Assembly (NCBI RefSeq): GCF_027587205.1
Contig: NZ_JAPDOD010000001.1
Coordinates: forward strand, 434,001 to 498,000
DNA from: Solirubrobacter ginsenosidimutans
GTDB taxonomy: Bacteria; Actinomycetota; Thermoleophilia; Solirubrobacterales; Solirubrobacteraceae
DNA: 64,000 bases
Direction of reading: 5' to 3'
Shown here: piece after piece, positions 32,769 through 41,579 of the stretch
How the letters are laid out: every line of letters starts with the position of its first letter
Position numbering within the stretch: position 1 is the stretch's first letter
Notes under the pieces: generated by a model
What the model was told of the DNA's origin: nothing
What the model saw: the letters and a program-made list of their open reading frames with translations, nothing else
The model's database searches: none
Translations under genes and position numbers: made by a program

Positions 32769-34706
32769 CTACCGCGACGCTCGCTCGAGGGCGTCGAGGT
32801 GGCCCGCGACCGGGCCGGCGGTGAGCAGCCCGCTGCCGGCGCCGGCGAGCTCCCGCGCCGCGGGTGCGAGGTGGGTTGCGGCACGCTGCATCGCGGGGCG
32901 GTCGCCGACGGCGACGGCGGCGCGCGCCGTGAGACACCAGAGGGCTTCGAGCAACAGGTCGCGCGGAGGGTCCGGAACGGCGCGCAGGGCGGCTGCCGCG
33001 CGATCGCGGCGGCCACGGGCGAGCAGCACGTGCGGCCGGGCCCACGGTTCGTACGGCCCCCAGTCGGCATCCGTCTGCGCGCCGAGCCCGCGTCGCACCC
33101 GCTCACACAGCAGCGCAAGCGGGAGCAGGCCGTGCTCGAGGCCCGGCATGCCGGCGCCGTCCAGGCCCTTGGCGGCCGCGCGGTAAGCCGCTTCGATGAC
33201 CGTGAACGGCGCGTCTTCGGTCGCCGCCAGCCGCAGCGCCCGGTACCAGCGCGTGAAGACGGCGACGAGCGGTCGCTCGTGCCGCTCGTCCAGCCGGTCC
33301 GCGGCGGCGGCGTGGCGATCGGCCGCGGCGAAGTCACCGAGCGCGCTGCGCGCCTGGAGCCGGATCAGGTGGCCGAGGACCTCGGAGCTCATGAAGTCGT
33401 GGCGGGTGGCGAGGGCGATCAGCTCCGCGCCGATCGCGTCGCGCTCCGGTGCGAGACCGGCGCGCGCGAAGGTCTGCATGAACGTGCCGTTGAGGGCGAA
33501 CGCCAGCAGCGCGGGGTCGTCGAGACGGCGGGCGATCGCCTCGGCCTGCCGGGCGGCTGCGGGGCCGCGCGCCCTGCTCGTCCCGCGCGATTCGAGCGCG
33601 ATCGTGGCCAGCAGCCGCGCCCGCGCGACCTCGTGCGCGGTGTCGTCGAGCGCCGCCAGCGTGCGCTCGGCGGCCGCCACGATCCAGGCGGCCTGCGCGG
33701 GGTCGTCGGCGCGGGTCCAGATCGCGGGCACGTCGTAGGCGCCGATCACGCGGGCCGTCAGGAGTGGATCGCCGAGCTCCTCGGCCGCCGCGATCGCCGC
33801 CACCCGCTGCCCGCGGGCGGCTTCGAGGCCGCCGCCCCCGGTCACGGCCAGGTCGCGCAGGAGCCCGACCGTCGCCTCCAGGCGAGCGCGGGCGCCCGAG
33901 GCCACGACGCGATCGTACGCCGCGGCCGTCTGCGCCCACACCTGTCCCACGCCCGCGTCGGCCGTGTCGGCGTGATGCAGGATGTCGCCCTCCAGCGCGC
34001 GCAGGGCCGGCCCGGGATCGACGCCGAGCTGATCGCTCAGCAGCGTGCGCGCGCGCCGGAGCACGGCGAGGGCGTCGCCCTGGCGGCCGCTGCGGTAGAG
34101 CGCGAGCGCCAGCAGCCGCCAGCCCTCCTCGCGCCAGGGGTGCTCGGCCACGTGGGCGTCCAGCGGCGGGACCGCCTCGGCGGCGCGGCCGAGGGCGAGG
34201 CGCGCCTCGGCGACCCGCTCGACGGCGTGCAGGCGGAGCTCGGTGAGCCGGGAGCGCTCGACGCGCGCCCAGTCCTCGTCCGCGAACTCCGCGTAGGCGG
34301 GGCCGCGCCACCACTCCAGCGCGGCGATCAGCCCGGTGAGCGCGTCCTTCGCCGGCAGCGCCGCCGCGGCCGCCACCGCGTCCTCGAACCGCCAGGCGTC
34401 GACGGCCTCGGCGCGCAGCGCGTAGCCGGGACCGTCGGTGACCAGCAGGCGAGCGGGCGTGCGCGGCGCCCGCTCGGGTTCCAGCGCCACGCGCAGGTCG
34501 CCCACGAACGTCCGGATCGCGCCGGTCGCACCCGCCGGCGGATCGACCCAGAGATCCTCGACGATCCGCCCGACGGTGACGACCTCGCCGCGCGCGACGA
34601 TCAGCCGCGCCAGCACCGCACGGTGCCGCGGGCCCTTCAGCGCGATCCGGTCGCCGGCGACATCCCAGGCCACGACCGGCCCCAGCACCCCGAACTCGAC
34701 CGGCAT
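32769..34706 (-). CDS. BTAD-domain (SARP-like) transcriptional regulator
   Basis: 645 residues from ATG 34706. An OmpR-type winged helix at 1-95 (MPVEFGVLGPVVAW, then ALKGPRHRAVLARLIVARGEVV and AIRTFVGDLRVAL) is followed by the bacterial transcriptional activation domain (about 100-245: WRFEDAVAAAAALPAKDAL, then WREEGWRLLALALYRSGRQGDALAVLRRAR) and about 400 residues of TPR-like helices without an ATPase. Members activate nearby genes by binding direct repeats at an 11-bp period; such a repeat lies in its divergent promoter. It probably controls the alpha/beta hydrolase at 34761. Confidence 0.9.
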   Translation of the reverse strand: MPVEFGVLGPVVAWDVAGDRIALKGPRHRAVLARLIVARGEVVTVGRIVEDLWVDPPAGATGAIRTFVGDLRVALEPERAPRTPARLLVTDGPGYALRAEAVDAWRFEDAVAAAAALPAKDALTGLIAALEWWRGPAYAEFADEDWARVERSRLTELRLHAVERVAEARLALGRAAEAVPPLDAHVAEHPWREEGWRLLALALYRSGRQGDALAVLRRARTLLSDQLGVDPGPALRALEGDILHHADTADAGVGQVWAQTAAAYDRVVASGARARLEATVGLLRDLAVTGGGGLEAARGQRVAAIAAAEELGDPLLTARVIGAYDVPAIWTRADDPAQAAWIVAAAERTLAALDDTAHEVARARLLATIALESRGTSRARGPAAARQAEAIARRLDDPALLAFALNGTFMQTFARAGLAPERDAIGAELIALATRHDFMSSEVLGHLIRLQARSALGDFAAADRHAAAADRLDERHERPLVAVFTRWYRALRLAATEDAPFTVIEAAYRAAAKGLDGAGMPGLEHGLLPLALLCERVRRGLGAQTDADWGPYEPWARPHVLLARGRRDRAAAALRAVPDPPRDLLLEALWCLTARAAVAVGDRPAMQRAATHLAPAARELAGAGSGLLTAGPVAGHLDALERASR

Positions 34707-34720
34707 CGCGGCGCATCTTC

Positions 34721-34740
34721 GCTGATCGGTTGCTGATCGG
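34721..34740. promoter_or_regulatory. 11-bp-period direct repeat, probable BTAD/SARP binding site
   Basis: gctgatcgg occurs at 34721-34729 and again at 34732-34740, an 11-base period as in SARP-type operators. It lies between the regulator start (34706) and the hydrolase start (34761). Confidence 0.55.
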
Positions 34741-34760
34741 CCCGCGCCAGGCTCCGCGCC

Positions 34761-35615
34761 ATGATCACCGGCTTCGACTACCAGCGGATCGCGGTCGCCG
34801 ACGGCGTCGCGCTCCACACCGCCATCGGCGGCGCGGGCAGCCCGATCGTGCTGCTGCACGGCTTCCCGCAGACCCACGTGATGTGGCGCCACGTCGCGCC
34901 CGCGCTCGCCGCCGAGCACACCGTCATCTGTCCCGACCTGCGCGGGTACGGCGCCAGCGACAAGCCGGGGGAGGAGGGCGACGCGTACGCCAAGCGCGCC
35001 ATGGCGGCCGACGTCGTCGCGCTCGCGCGCGCGCTCGGGCACGAGCGCTTCGCGCTGGTCGGCCACGACCGCGGCGCACTCGTCGCGTTCCGGGCCGGGC
35101 TCGACCATCCGGACGCGATCACCCACCTCGCCTGCCTCGATGTGCTCCCGACGCTCGACATGTGGGACGTGCTGCACGGCGCCCGCGCCGCTGTCGCGTT
35201 CCACCTCTACCTGATGGCCCAGCCGCCCGGCCTGCCCGAGCAGCTGATCGCCGGCAGCGCCGACGCCTTCTTCGGCCATTTCCTCGACGCCTGGGGACCG
35301 GTCGAGCCGGACATGCGCGGGGTCTACCTCGACGCCTGCCGTGCCGCGGTGCCGTCGATCGTCGCCGACTACCGCGCGTCCGCGGGCGTCGACGTCGAGC
35401 ACGATCAGGCGGACCGCGACGCCGGCCGCCGGCTGCGGATGCCGGTCACCGTGCTCCAGCAGGACTGGGGCGCCGCGCTCGGTTATGACGCCGCCGCGGT
35501 GTGGCAGCGGTGGGCAACGGACCTCGAGCACCGCACCGTCGGCTACGGCCATTTCATGGCCGAGGCGGCGCCGGCCGAGGTCACGCACGCCCTCCGCGAG
35601 CTCCTCACGCGTTGA
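34761..35615 (+). CDS. Alpha/beta hydrolase, haloacetate dehalogenase/epoxide hydrolase type
   Basis: 284 residues from ATG 34761. Motifs in order: oxyanion-hole loop LHGFPQTHVMW (residues about 33-43), DLRGYGASDKP, nucleophile elbow GHDRGA with an Asp nucleophile (about D103), and the catalytic His in GYGHFMAEAAP near the C-terminus. An Asp nucleophile with this HGFPQ motif is characteristic of fluoroacetate dehalogenases and soluble epoxide hydrolases. Substrate not determined. Divergent from the BTAD regulator, which likely controls it. Confidence 0.85.
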   Translation: MITGFDYQRIAVADGVALHTAIGGAGSPIVLLHGFPQTHVMWRHVAPALAAEHTVICPDLRGYGASDKPGEEGDAYAKRAMAADVVALARALGHERFALVGHDRGALVAFRAGLDHPDAITHLACLDVLPTLDMWDVLHGARAAVAFHLYLMAQPPGLPEQLIAGSADAFFGHFLDAWGPVEPDMRGVYLDACRAAVPSIVADYRASAGVDVEHDQADRDAGRRLRMPVTVLQQDWGAALGYDAAAVWQRWATDLEHRTVGYGHFMAEAAPAEVTHALRELLTR

Positions 35616-35655
35616 CCCTATTGCGACCGGCATGCGAACGTGAGAGTGTCGGCGG

Positions 35656-37044
35656 GTGCTCCCACTGCGTGTCGTGGTCGCCTGCGCCGCCGCCTTGTGC
35701 GTGACGGCCGCGAGCGCCGCGGCGGCCGGCGGCGTCGGTGGTCTCACCCAGCTGCCGGGGAAGAGCGGGTGCGTCGGTGAAGGCGCCGGAGCAGAATGCG
35801 CTCACGCGCGAGAACTCGCCCACGCCACCGGTCTCGCGATCTCGCCCGACGGCCGCAACGTGTACACGACGTCGTTCTCGACCGGTGCCGTCGCCGCGTT
35901 CGTGCGCGGGTCCGACGGGGCGCTGCGGCAGCTCGCGGGTGACTCGGGCTGCGTGTCCGAGCAGCGCGGCTCGGGCTGCACGCGGGTGCCGGGGCTGCTG
36001 CGGGGTACGACCAACGTGACCGTCAGCGATGACGGGCGCAACGTCTACGTCGCGTCGCTCACGTCCGACCAGCTGACGGTGCTGCGCCGCGGCGGCGACG
36101 ACGGCCGCCTGCGCCGCGTCGGCTGCCTGAGCTATCGCCACCGTCCCGGGTGCCGGCGGGACGGTCGTCTCTATGGCATCACGAAGGTCGTCACCAGCGC
36201 GGACGGGCGCAGCGCCTACGCGATCACCGATGCCGCGCTCGTCGGCTTCGCCCGCGACGGCGCGACCGGAATGCTGCGCCCGCTGCACGGGCGCTCCGGC
36301 TGCGTCGGGGGCGGACCGAGCTGCGTCCGCACGGAGGACTTCGGCGTGCCCGACGACGTCGCCATCGCGCCCGACGGGCGCTCCCTGTACGTCGTCGATT
36401 CCGAGCTCGCAACGATCGTCGGCGTCGTGCGCGATCCCGCCTCCGGCGCGCTGAGCGTGCACGCGGCGGCGCGGGGCTGCGCGGACGACACGCCGGCCGT
36501 CGCGTGCCCGAGCGCGGCGCTTCCCGGCGCGACGGCGGTCGAGATCTCCCCCGACGGCCGTTTCGCCTACACCGGATCGACGCGCGCCGCGGGGCCGGTG
36601 AGCTTCGCGCTGGGGAATGAGCCGGGTCTGCTCCAGCGCGTCGTGTCCCCGCCGGTGGCGGAGTCGCGGATGACCGATCCCTACGACATCGACGTCTCGC
36701 GCGACGGCACCCGGGTGTATCTCGCCGGAGCGGGGCCGATCCGGATGTCGGCGTTCGCCGCCGACCCGGCGACCGGCGTGCTCACCCAGCTCGACGGGCC
36801 CGGGGGCTGCGTCGCCGCTCGCGCCGGCAAGGGCTGCGAGACAGGCCACGACGTCACGCTCCCGCGCTATCTCGTGGTCAGCCCGGACGGTCGAAACGTC
36901 TACGTGACCTCCGCGCGCGCCGGCACCGCGACCTCCAGCGGGACCGTGACGGCGTTCGCCTCAAGCACCGCGCAGGGTGCGCAGGCCGAGGCGGGTCAGG
37001 GCGCCGCGCAGCTCCTCGTCGGGGAGCTGGGCGAGGCGCCGTAG
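35656..37044 (+). CDS. Secreted beta-propeller (lactonase-like) protein with antisense-derived tail
   Basis: 462 residues; start GTG 35656 with a signal peptide (residues 1-24, ending SAAAAG). The body is a seven-bladed lactonase/NHL-like propeller with recurring blades SPDGRNVY, SDDGRNVYV, APDGRSLYV and SPDGRFAY, each joined by Cys-rich loops (SGCVGxG...C) that probably form disulfides. The propeller ends near GTVTAFAS (nt 36960). The last 29 residues are read antisense through the regulator remnant at 36961-37080, so the original C-terminus was probably replaced. Likely an extracytoplasmic binding scaffold; ligand unknown. Confidence 0.82.
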   Translation: MLPLRVVVACAAALCVTAASAAAAGGVGGLTQLPGKSGCVGEGAGAECAHARELAHATGLAISPDGRNVYTTSFSTGAVAAFVRGSDGALRQLAGDSGCVSEQRGSGCTRVPGLLRGTTNVTVSDDGRNVYVASLTSDQLTVLRRGGDDGRLRRVGCLSYRHRPGCRRDGRLYGITKVVTSADGRSAYAITDAALVGFARDGATGMLRPLHGRSGCVGGGPSCVRTEDFGVPDDVAIAPDGRSLYVVDSELATIVGVVRDPASGALSVHAAARGCADDTPAVACPSAALPGATAVEISPDGRFAYTGSTRAAGPVSFALGNEPGLLQRVVSPPVAESRMTDPYDIDVSRDGTRVYLAGAGPIRMSAFAADPATGVLTQLDGPGGCVAARAGKGCETGHDVTLPRYLVVSPDGRNVYVTSARAGTATSSGTVTAFASSTAQGAQAEAGQGAAQLLVGELGEAP

Positions 37045-37080
37045 GACCGGGGCGAGGTCGTTGAGGATCCCAGTAGGCGG
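36961..37080 (-). pseudogene. C-terminal remnant of a regulator-like protein
   Basis: Reading DLAPVLRRLAQLPDEELRGA to the stop at 36961, a helical tail typical of MarR/TetR-type regulators. No DNA-binding part lies upstream: the frame runs antisense into an SDR epimerase remnant. The tail overlaps, on the opposite strand, the last 29 codons of the beta-propeller gene. Family assignment is weak because so little remains. Confidence 0.4.
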
Positions 37081-37094
37081 CGGCCTGGTCGGGG

Positions 37095-37240
37095 GTTGGA
37101 TCACGATGCCACCAGCGCCAAGGCGCAACGTGAGCTCGGCTGGACCCCACGCTCCTGGGAGGACGCGGTCACCGCCACCGCGGAGAGCCTGCTGGCGCTC
37201 GCCCCGGCGCGGCGCGCCGGGGCGACCGCCGGTGCCTAGG
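37095..37240 (+). pseudogene. C-terminal remnant of an extended-SDR NAD-dependent epimerase/reductase
   Basis: The plus frame reads LDHDATSAKAQRELGWTPRS then WEDAVTATAESLLALAP to a stop at 37240. The S-x-KA-x-RELGWTPR motif is the standard end of extended SDR epimerases, where it closes the substrate pocket. The Rossmann part (about 270 residues) is missing. It directly follows the minus-strand regulator remnant, the same geometry as at 30.17 kb. Confidence 0.72.
37199..37225 (-). terminator. Perfect GC hairpin terminator after the alpha-glucuronidase gene
   Basis: cgccccggcgcg (37200-37211) and cgcgccggggcg (37213-37224) with one central base, extended by a flanking T-A pair. It begins 11 bases beyond the stop at 37236 on the minus strand and lies inside the SDR remnant. 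Confidence 0.6.
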
Positions 37241-40200
37241 GTGTGGTGGTCGACAGGGTGAACGTCAGCGTCTTGCTGTACGCCCCGGTGCGCAGCGCGT
37301 CGGTGGCACCGATGTGCTGCTTGAAGCCGATCGTCACCGCGTCGTGTGACACCGGCGCGGTCCAAGCGGACTTCGAGAACGAGACCTCCAGCGGCGACGG
37401 GAGCGAGAACGTCCCGTTCGTCAGGTGGCCCGGGTCGGATACCGTCAGCGCCGCGTCACCCGCCGTCGACACGATGTCCGCCGTCGTCGACGCGGTGTAG
37501 TCCTTCGCCACACCCGCCGTGAACGGGCCGAAGCTCGCCGGTGTGCCCAGCGTCAGCGCCAGTGTGGCCGGCACCGTTGCGTTCACCGCGCCGTCGGCCA
37601 TCGTCGCGACCGGGACCGGGTCGCCGACGCTGGCGATCCGGAAGTGGTCGAACGCCACGTCGAGGTCTGTCGACGTGCCGCCGCGGTTGAACGCGACGAC
37701 ACCCGCCTGCGTGGCCTCGACGTTGAGCGTGGTGGAGCCCATGAACCGGTAGACACTTCCGTCCGTCGAGTAGTACGCCTTGTACGTGCCGCCGGACTTG
37801 GCGAGCCGCAGCCAGATGGCGCCGTTCGCACCGACGATGCGCTGCGCGTCGGCGCCCGTGACCTGCAGCGTCGTGGCCGTGCCGTTCTGCTCGCGGATGA
37901 CGACCACGCGGAGCCGGTTGATGGGCTGCGTCGAGGCGCTCATCTCCCAGGCCAGCTTCACGTAGTTGTTGTCGTTGGCGTAGGCGATGATGCCGCCCTG
38001 CTCGTTGTTGTTGGCCAGCGGGCGCGAGAAGACGAGCTTGGAGTCGGTGACCCAGTCGCCGTTGACGTCCTGCAGCGCGAGGTTCTTCGCCGTGTTGGCG
38101 GTGCCCTGGAGGTCGCCGTTCTGCGCGGTGATGACCAGCGACCCGCCGGCCACGCGCCACCTGCTGTCGTCCGGGCGCACGAGATGCCACTGCGAGCCGA
38201 GGCCCGCACCGGTGAACTCGTCACTGCCGGTGTTCGCGACGTCGAGGTTGACGGTGTAGACCGTCGAGGCGGCGCCGTTGGTCACGGTGACCTTCGCCTG
38301 GCCGTCGATCGCTGTCGCCGGCTCGACGACCACCGTCGCGGCCGGATCGGCGGCCGTGGCCTCGACCTTGGCGATCGTGGTCACGCCCTTGGGCAGGACG
38401 GCGTTGTAGCTGAGGACCTGCGGCTTGAGCGAGAGCGACGTGCCGTTGACCCGCAGCCCGGCGAGCGTCGTGTCGGGGACGAGGTTGAAGACGTAGTTCT
38501 TCACGATCGGCCCGAAGAAGTCGTCCTTGGTGACCTTCACCACGGCCTGGCCGGGAACGGTCGTCGCCTGGGTGACGATCTCCGCGTGCGTGGCCGGGTC
38601 GGCGGTCTTGACGGCGGTGATCGCCGGCGACGCGCCGGCGGCCACCGGGATCGAGTAGGCGGCGGCGGACAGGTTGAAGCCGCCGAGCTCCTTCCCGCCG
38701 ACGACGATCTTCGCCGACAGCGGCCCGCCGTCGACCGGGACTTCACGCTGGCTGAACTCCTGCCAGTAGCCGATCAGCGTGTCCCGCCAGGTGGCGGCAT
38801 CGGCCTCGTGGGTGGCGAGTTTGCTCTTGACCTCGCCGAACCGCCGGGTGCCGATGTAGGGCTGCAGCGTGTCCCATGTCTCCCGCATCCAGGTCACGTA
38901 CTCGACGCCCATCTGGTAGCGGTAGACGAGTTCGTCCCAGAACGTCCGGCCGTCGTTCATCCGGTAGCCCCAGGGCACGTGGTGGAACCATCCGAGCAGG
39001 TTCTCGGGCGTCGTGGCGATGTTCCCGTAGCGCTGCTCGAGCGTCGGGAAGTACTGGGCGACGAAGTTGCTGCCGGTGGGGGAGCGGTCGAAGCCCAGGC
39101 CGGCGCTGTCGGCCTTGTTGTAGTAGACGGGGCTGAAGTCGTCCTGGGTGACCCACTCCGACGGGTTCGGGCCGTAGTGGTCGCTCGACCTGAACTGATG
39201 CGCCACGCCGAGCGGGGTCTGGTAGCTCACCAGCGCCTCGCGCGAGCCCATCATCATCTGCACGATGGTGTCGACGGCGTGGGCGTCGTTGGTCCATGTC
39301 ATCCGCACCCACTCGCGCGCGATGTCATCGGACTTCAGCGTCCAGTCCCATGCCTGGCGCCCGAACGCGTACAGGTTCGCCTGCGAGAAGTGATTGCCGG
39401 TCAGGTTGTCGGCGTTGCCGAGGTTGGCCACGCCGACGATCGCCGTGTCCTTGTGTCCCTGGGCGCTGCCGTCGACGATGTTGCCGACGAGCCGTTTGTC
39501 GGCCGGCGCGTTGGTGGCGTACGTGTCGCTCTTGAGAGCCTCCTCCCACATGGGTGCCAGGAACGTGAGCATCTTGTTCTGCCCCGTGTACTCCTGTGTC
39601 ACCTGCAGCTCCAGCGCCTGGTTGGTGTTCTCCATCCGGCCGAGCATGGGGTGGATCGGCTCGCGCCCCTGGAAGTCCAGCGGGCCGTTCTTGGTCTGCA
39701 GGAACACGTTGTCCTCGAAGCGGCCCTTCGTCCCGTCCGGCTGCGGCTCGTCGTCGATGTAGTTGAACTCGAGATACGCGCGCTTGAGCCGGTCGTTGTC
39801 GACGTCGGCGTTGTAGACGAACGTGCGCCAGAAGACCTTCATCCCCAGCGCCGAGACCGCGGACGCGATGCCATTGGCGCCGTCCCCGTGGTCGTAGCCG
39901 AAGTCCTGCGGCCCGGGCTGGCCCTCGGAGTTGGCCTTGACGGTGAAGCCCATGAAGTCCGGGATCGCGGCCTGCAACTGCTGGGCCTTGCGGGTCCACC
40001 AGCCGCGGAAGGCGGCGCTGTGCGGGTCGAGCTGCTGGTTGGTCAGGACGTCGGGGGCGAAGCGGGTGTCCGTCGGCGCCGTGTAGTTGATCGCCAGCGA
40101 GATCTTCACGCCGTACGGGCGCAGCGCGTCCGCGAGCGCCGCCTCCTGGGCGATGTACGCCGAGGTCAGATAGACGTTGTTGGCGTTGACGAGGTTGATC

Positions 40201-41015
40201 TCGAAGCCGTTGATCCCGAGCGAGGCGAGCGCGCGGGCCACCACGATGTAGCGGTCGAGGATCACCGGGAGGTTGCGCGTGGCGCTCGCCCCGGTGGCGG
40301 CGAAGTTGAAGATCGTCCCGTTCTCGCCGTTGAGCCCGCCGGTGCCGGCCGCGTTGTTGCCGGCGTAGAGCCGCGTGCCCTCCCAGTTGTCGAGGTGGCG
40401 ATTCTTGATCTTCGGCGACGTGGAGATGTTCAGGCTCGCGATCGGCTTCTGGGTCTGCAGCAGGCGCAGGAAGCCGAACGTCCCGTACAGCGCGCCGATC
40501 TCCGTCTTGCCGGCGATCACGGTCGTCTTGCCGACCGTGCGGATCAGGTACCCCTCGTCGCCCACCGCGTTGACGTCCGCGGCGCTGAAGGCCTGGCTGA
40601 CGGCGTCCGAGCTCGCGCGCGTGCCGACGATGATCGCGCCGTCGGGCACGCCGCCCGCCGAGCTGCCCGCCTGCACCGGGACGGTCTGGCCGAGCAGCCC
40701 GCCGAGGCCGCGCACCAGCTCGTCGCGCGCGGCTTGCAGGCTGGTCTCTTCGAGCTTCTCGGCGGAGCCCGTCTCCATCCGCAGGTTGGCCGTCGCGCGG
40801 AACACCTTGTTCTGATCCGCGTTGTCGACCACGATCGTGGTGGCCGACGCCTTGTACTGCGCGAGCAGCGCCGGATCGCTCACCGGCACGTAATGCAGCC
40901 ACATCTCCGAGCCGCTGTACGTGTCGTCCGGCGCAGCGCTGGCAACGGCCGGTGCGAACAGCGACAGCGCGGCGACGGCCGCGCACACCAGCGTCTGGGT
41001 CCCTCTCCTACCCAT
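37236..41015 (-). CDS. Secreted GH67 alpha-glucuronidase with cadherin-like, lectin-like and shared C-terminal modules
   Basis: 1259 residues from ATG 41015 (ATG 41021 is only two to three bases from the GAGGGGG, so 41015 is favoured). Signal peptide ends near VASAA. Residues about 35-760 are GH67: WLHYVPVSD start, NRHLDNWEG, GFTVKANSEGQPGPQDFGYD, YQTPLGVAHQF, HYGPNPSEW and WFHHVPWGY, the conserved alpha-glucuronidase core that removes 4-O-methyl-glucuronic acid from xylan fragments. A cadherin-like beta-sandwich (about 845-930), a DUF1349/concanavalin-like domain (about 940-1130), and the shared module (about 1140-1259) follow. GH67 enzymes are usually intracellular or lack such tails; this one is clearly exported. 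Confidence 0.87.
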   Translation of the reverse strand: MGRRGTQTLVCAAVAALSLFAPAVASAAPDDTYSGSEMWLHYVPVSDPALLAQYKASATTIVVDNADQNKVFRATANLRMETGSAEKLEETSLQAARDELVRGLGGLLGQTVPVQAGSSAGGVPDGAIIVGTRASSDAVSQAFSAADVNAVGDEGYLIRTVGKTTVIAGKTEIGALYGTFGFLRLLQTQKPIASLNISTSPKIKNRHLDNWEGTRLYAGNNAAGTGGLNGENGTIFNFAATGASATRNLPVILDRYIVVARALASLGINGFEINLVNANNVYLTSAYIAQEAALADALRPYGVKISLAINYTAPTDTRFAPDVLTNQQLDPHSAAFRGWWTRKAQQLQAAIPDFMGFTVKANSEGQPGPQDFGYDHGDGANGIASAVSALGMKVFWRTFVYNADVDNDRLKRAYLEFNYIDDEPQPDGTKGRFEDNVFLQTKNGPLDFQGREPIHPMLGRMENTNQALELQVTQEYTGQNKMLTFLAPMWEEALKSDTYATNAPADKRLVGNIVDGSAQGHKDTAIVGVANLGNADNLTGNHFSQANLYAFGRQAWDWTLKSDDIAREWVRMTWTNDAHAVDTIVQMMMGSREALVSYQTPLGVAHQFRSSDHYGPNPSEWVTQDDFSPVYYNKADSAGLGFDRSPTGSNFVAQYFPTLEQRYGNIATTPENLLGWFHHVPWGYRMNDGRTFWDELVYRYQMGVEYVTWMRETWDTLQPYIGTRRFGEVKSKLATHEADAATWRDTLIGYWQEFSQREVPVDGGPLSAKIVVGGKELGGFNLSAAAYSIPVAAGASPAITAVKTADPATHAEIVTQATTVPGQAVVKVTKDDFFGPIVKNYVFNLVPDTTLAGLRVNGTSLSLKPQVLSYNAVLPKGVTTIAKVEATAADPAATVVVEPATAIDGQAKVTVTNGAASTVYTVNLDVANTGSDEFTGAGLGSQWHLVRPDDSRWRVAGGSLVITAQNGDLQGTANTAKNLALQDVNGDWVTDSKLVFSRPLANNNEQGGIIAYANDNNYVKLAWEMSASTQPINRLRVVVIREQNGTATTLQVTGADAQRIVGANGAIWLRLAKSGGTYKAYYSTDGSVYRFMGSTTLNVEATQAGVVAFNRGGTSTDLDVAFDHFRIASVGDPVPVATMADGAVNATVPATLALTLGTPASFGPFTAGVAKDYTASTTADIVSTAGDAALTVSDPGHLTNGTFSLPSPLEVSFSKSAWTAPVSHDAVTIGFKQHIGATDALRTGAYSKTLTFTLSTTTP

Positions 41016-41120
41016 GACCATTTCCCCCTCGGTAAAGACGACCGGCGAACCGCTGGTGCGGGGCGATTCGTTGGTCGCCTGGACTAATACATGAGGCGGA
41101 GCGTAGCGCTCAGATGAGGA

Positions 41121-41579
41121 TCAGGCGGCGCGCTTGGACGCCTTCGCCTGCTCGACCGCGGAGACGAGGTTGTCGGTGTTGACCGCGCGTGCGGCCTCGA
41201 CCTGGAAGGACTCGCCGCGGATGGTCACGGTGATCGGCTTCGTGACCATGCCCTTGCCCACGACGACGGAGTCGACGTCGTCGATCGGCACCGCGCTCAG
41301 CAGTTCCTTGGCGCTCAGCGTCATGGCTCCGCCGGCCTTGAACAGCAGCAGCCGCTGCGTCGTCACGCCGATCCCCATCTTGCTCGAGAGCTGGATCGTG
41401 CCCTCGGGCTCGTCGGCGGCCTTGCGGTCGCGTCGCGCGGCAGCGGCCGTCGCACCGACGACGCCGCCGGCGATGAACATCTTCGCCAGGCCCTTGCCCT
41501 GGACGATGGTGGCGTTGAGGAGCTCTTCTCCGGGCTGCAGGTAGGCCTGGATGCTCTTCGTCATCGCCTTGTCGAACAT
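41121..41579 (-). CDS. Hypothetical PH-like-fold protein
   Basis: 152 residues from ATG 41579, with AAGGA upstream. N-terminal helix (MTKSIQAYLQPGEELL), a short Gly/Ala hydrophobic stretch (AKMFIAGGVVGATAAAARRD), then beta strands typical of YokE/bPH-like domains (IGVTTQRLLLFKAGG, DDVDSVVVGKGMVTKPITVTI, GESFQVEAARAVNTDNLVSAV). Such proteins often sit at the membrane, but no function is assigned. No operon partner: it lies between the start of the GH67 gene and a divergent small secreted protein. Confidence 0.65.
   Translation of the reverse strand: MFDKAMTKSIQAYLQPGEELLNATIVQGKGLAKMFIAGGVVGATAAAARRDRKAADEPEGTIQLSSKMGIGVTTQRLLLFKAGGAMTLSAKELLSAVPIDDVDSVVVGKGMVTKPITVTIRGESFQVEAARAVNTDNLVSAVEQAKASKRAA

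Noticed and set aside
37425..41087. 1220-codon plus-strand frame opposite the GH67 gene
   Set aside because: Same kind of antisense artefact; no motif, no Shine-Dalgarno, whereas the minus strand is unmistakably GH67.
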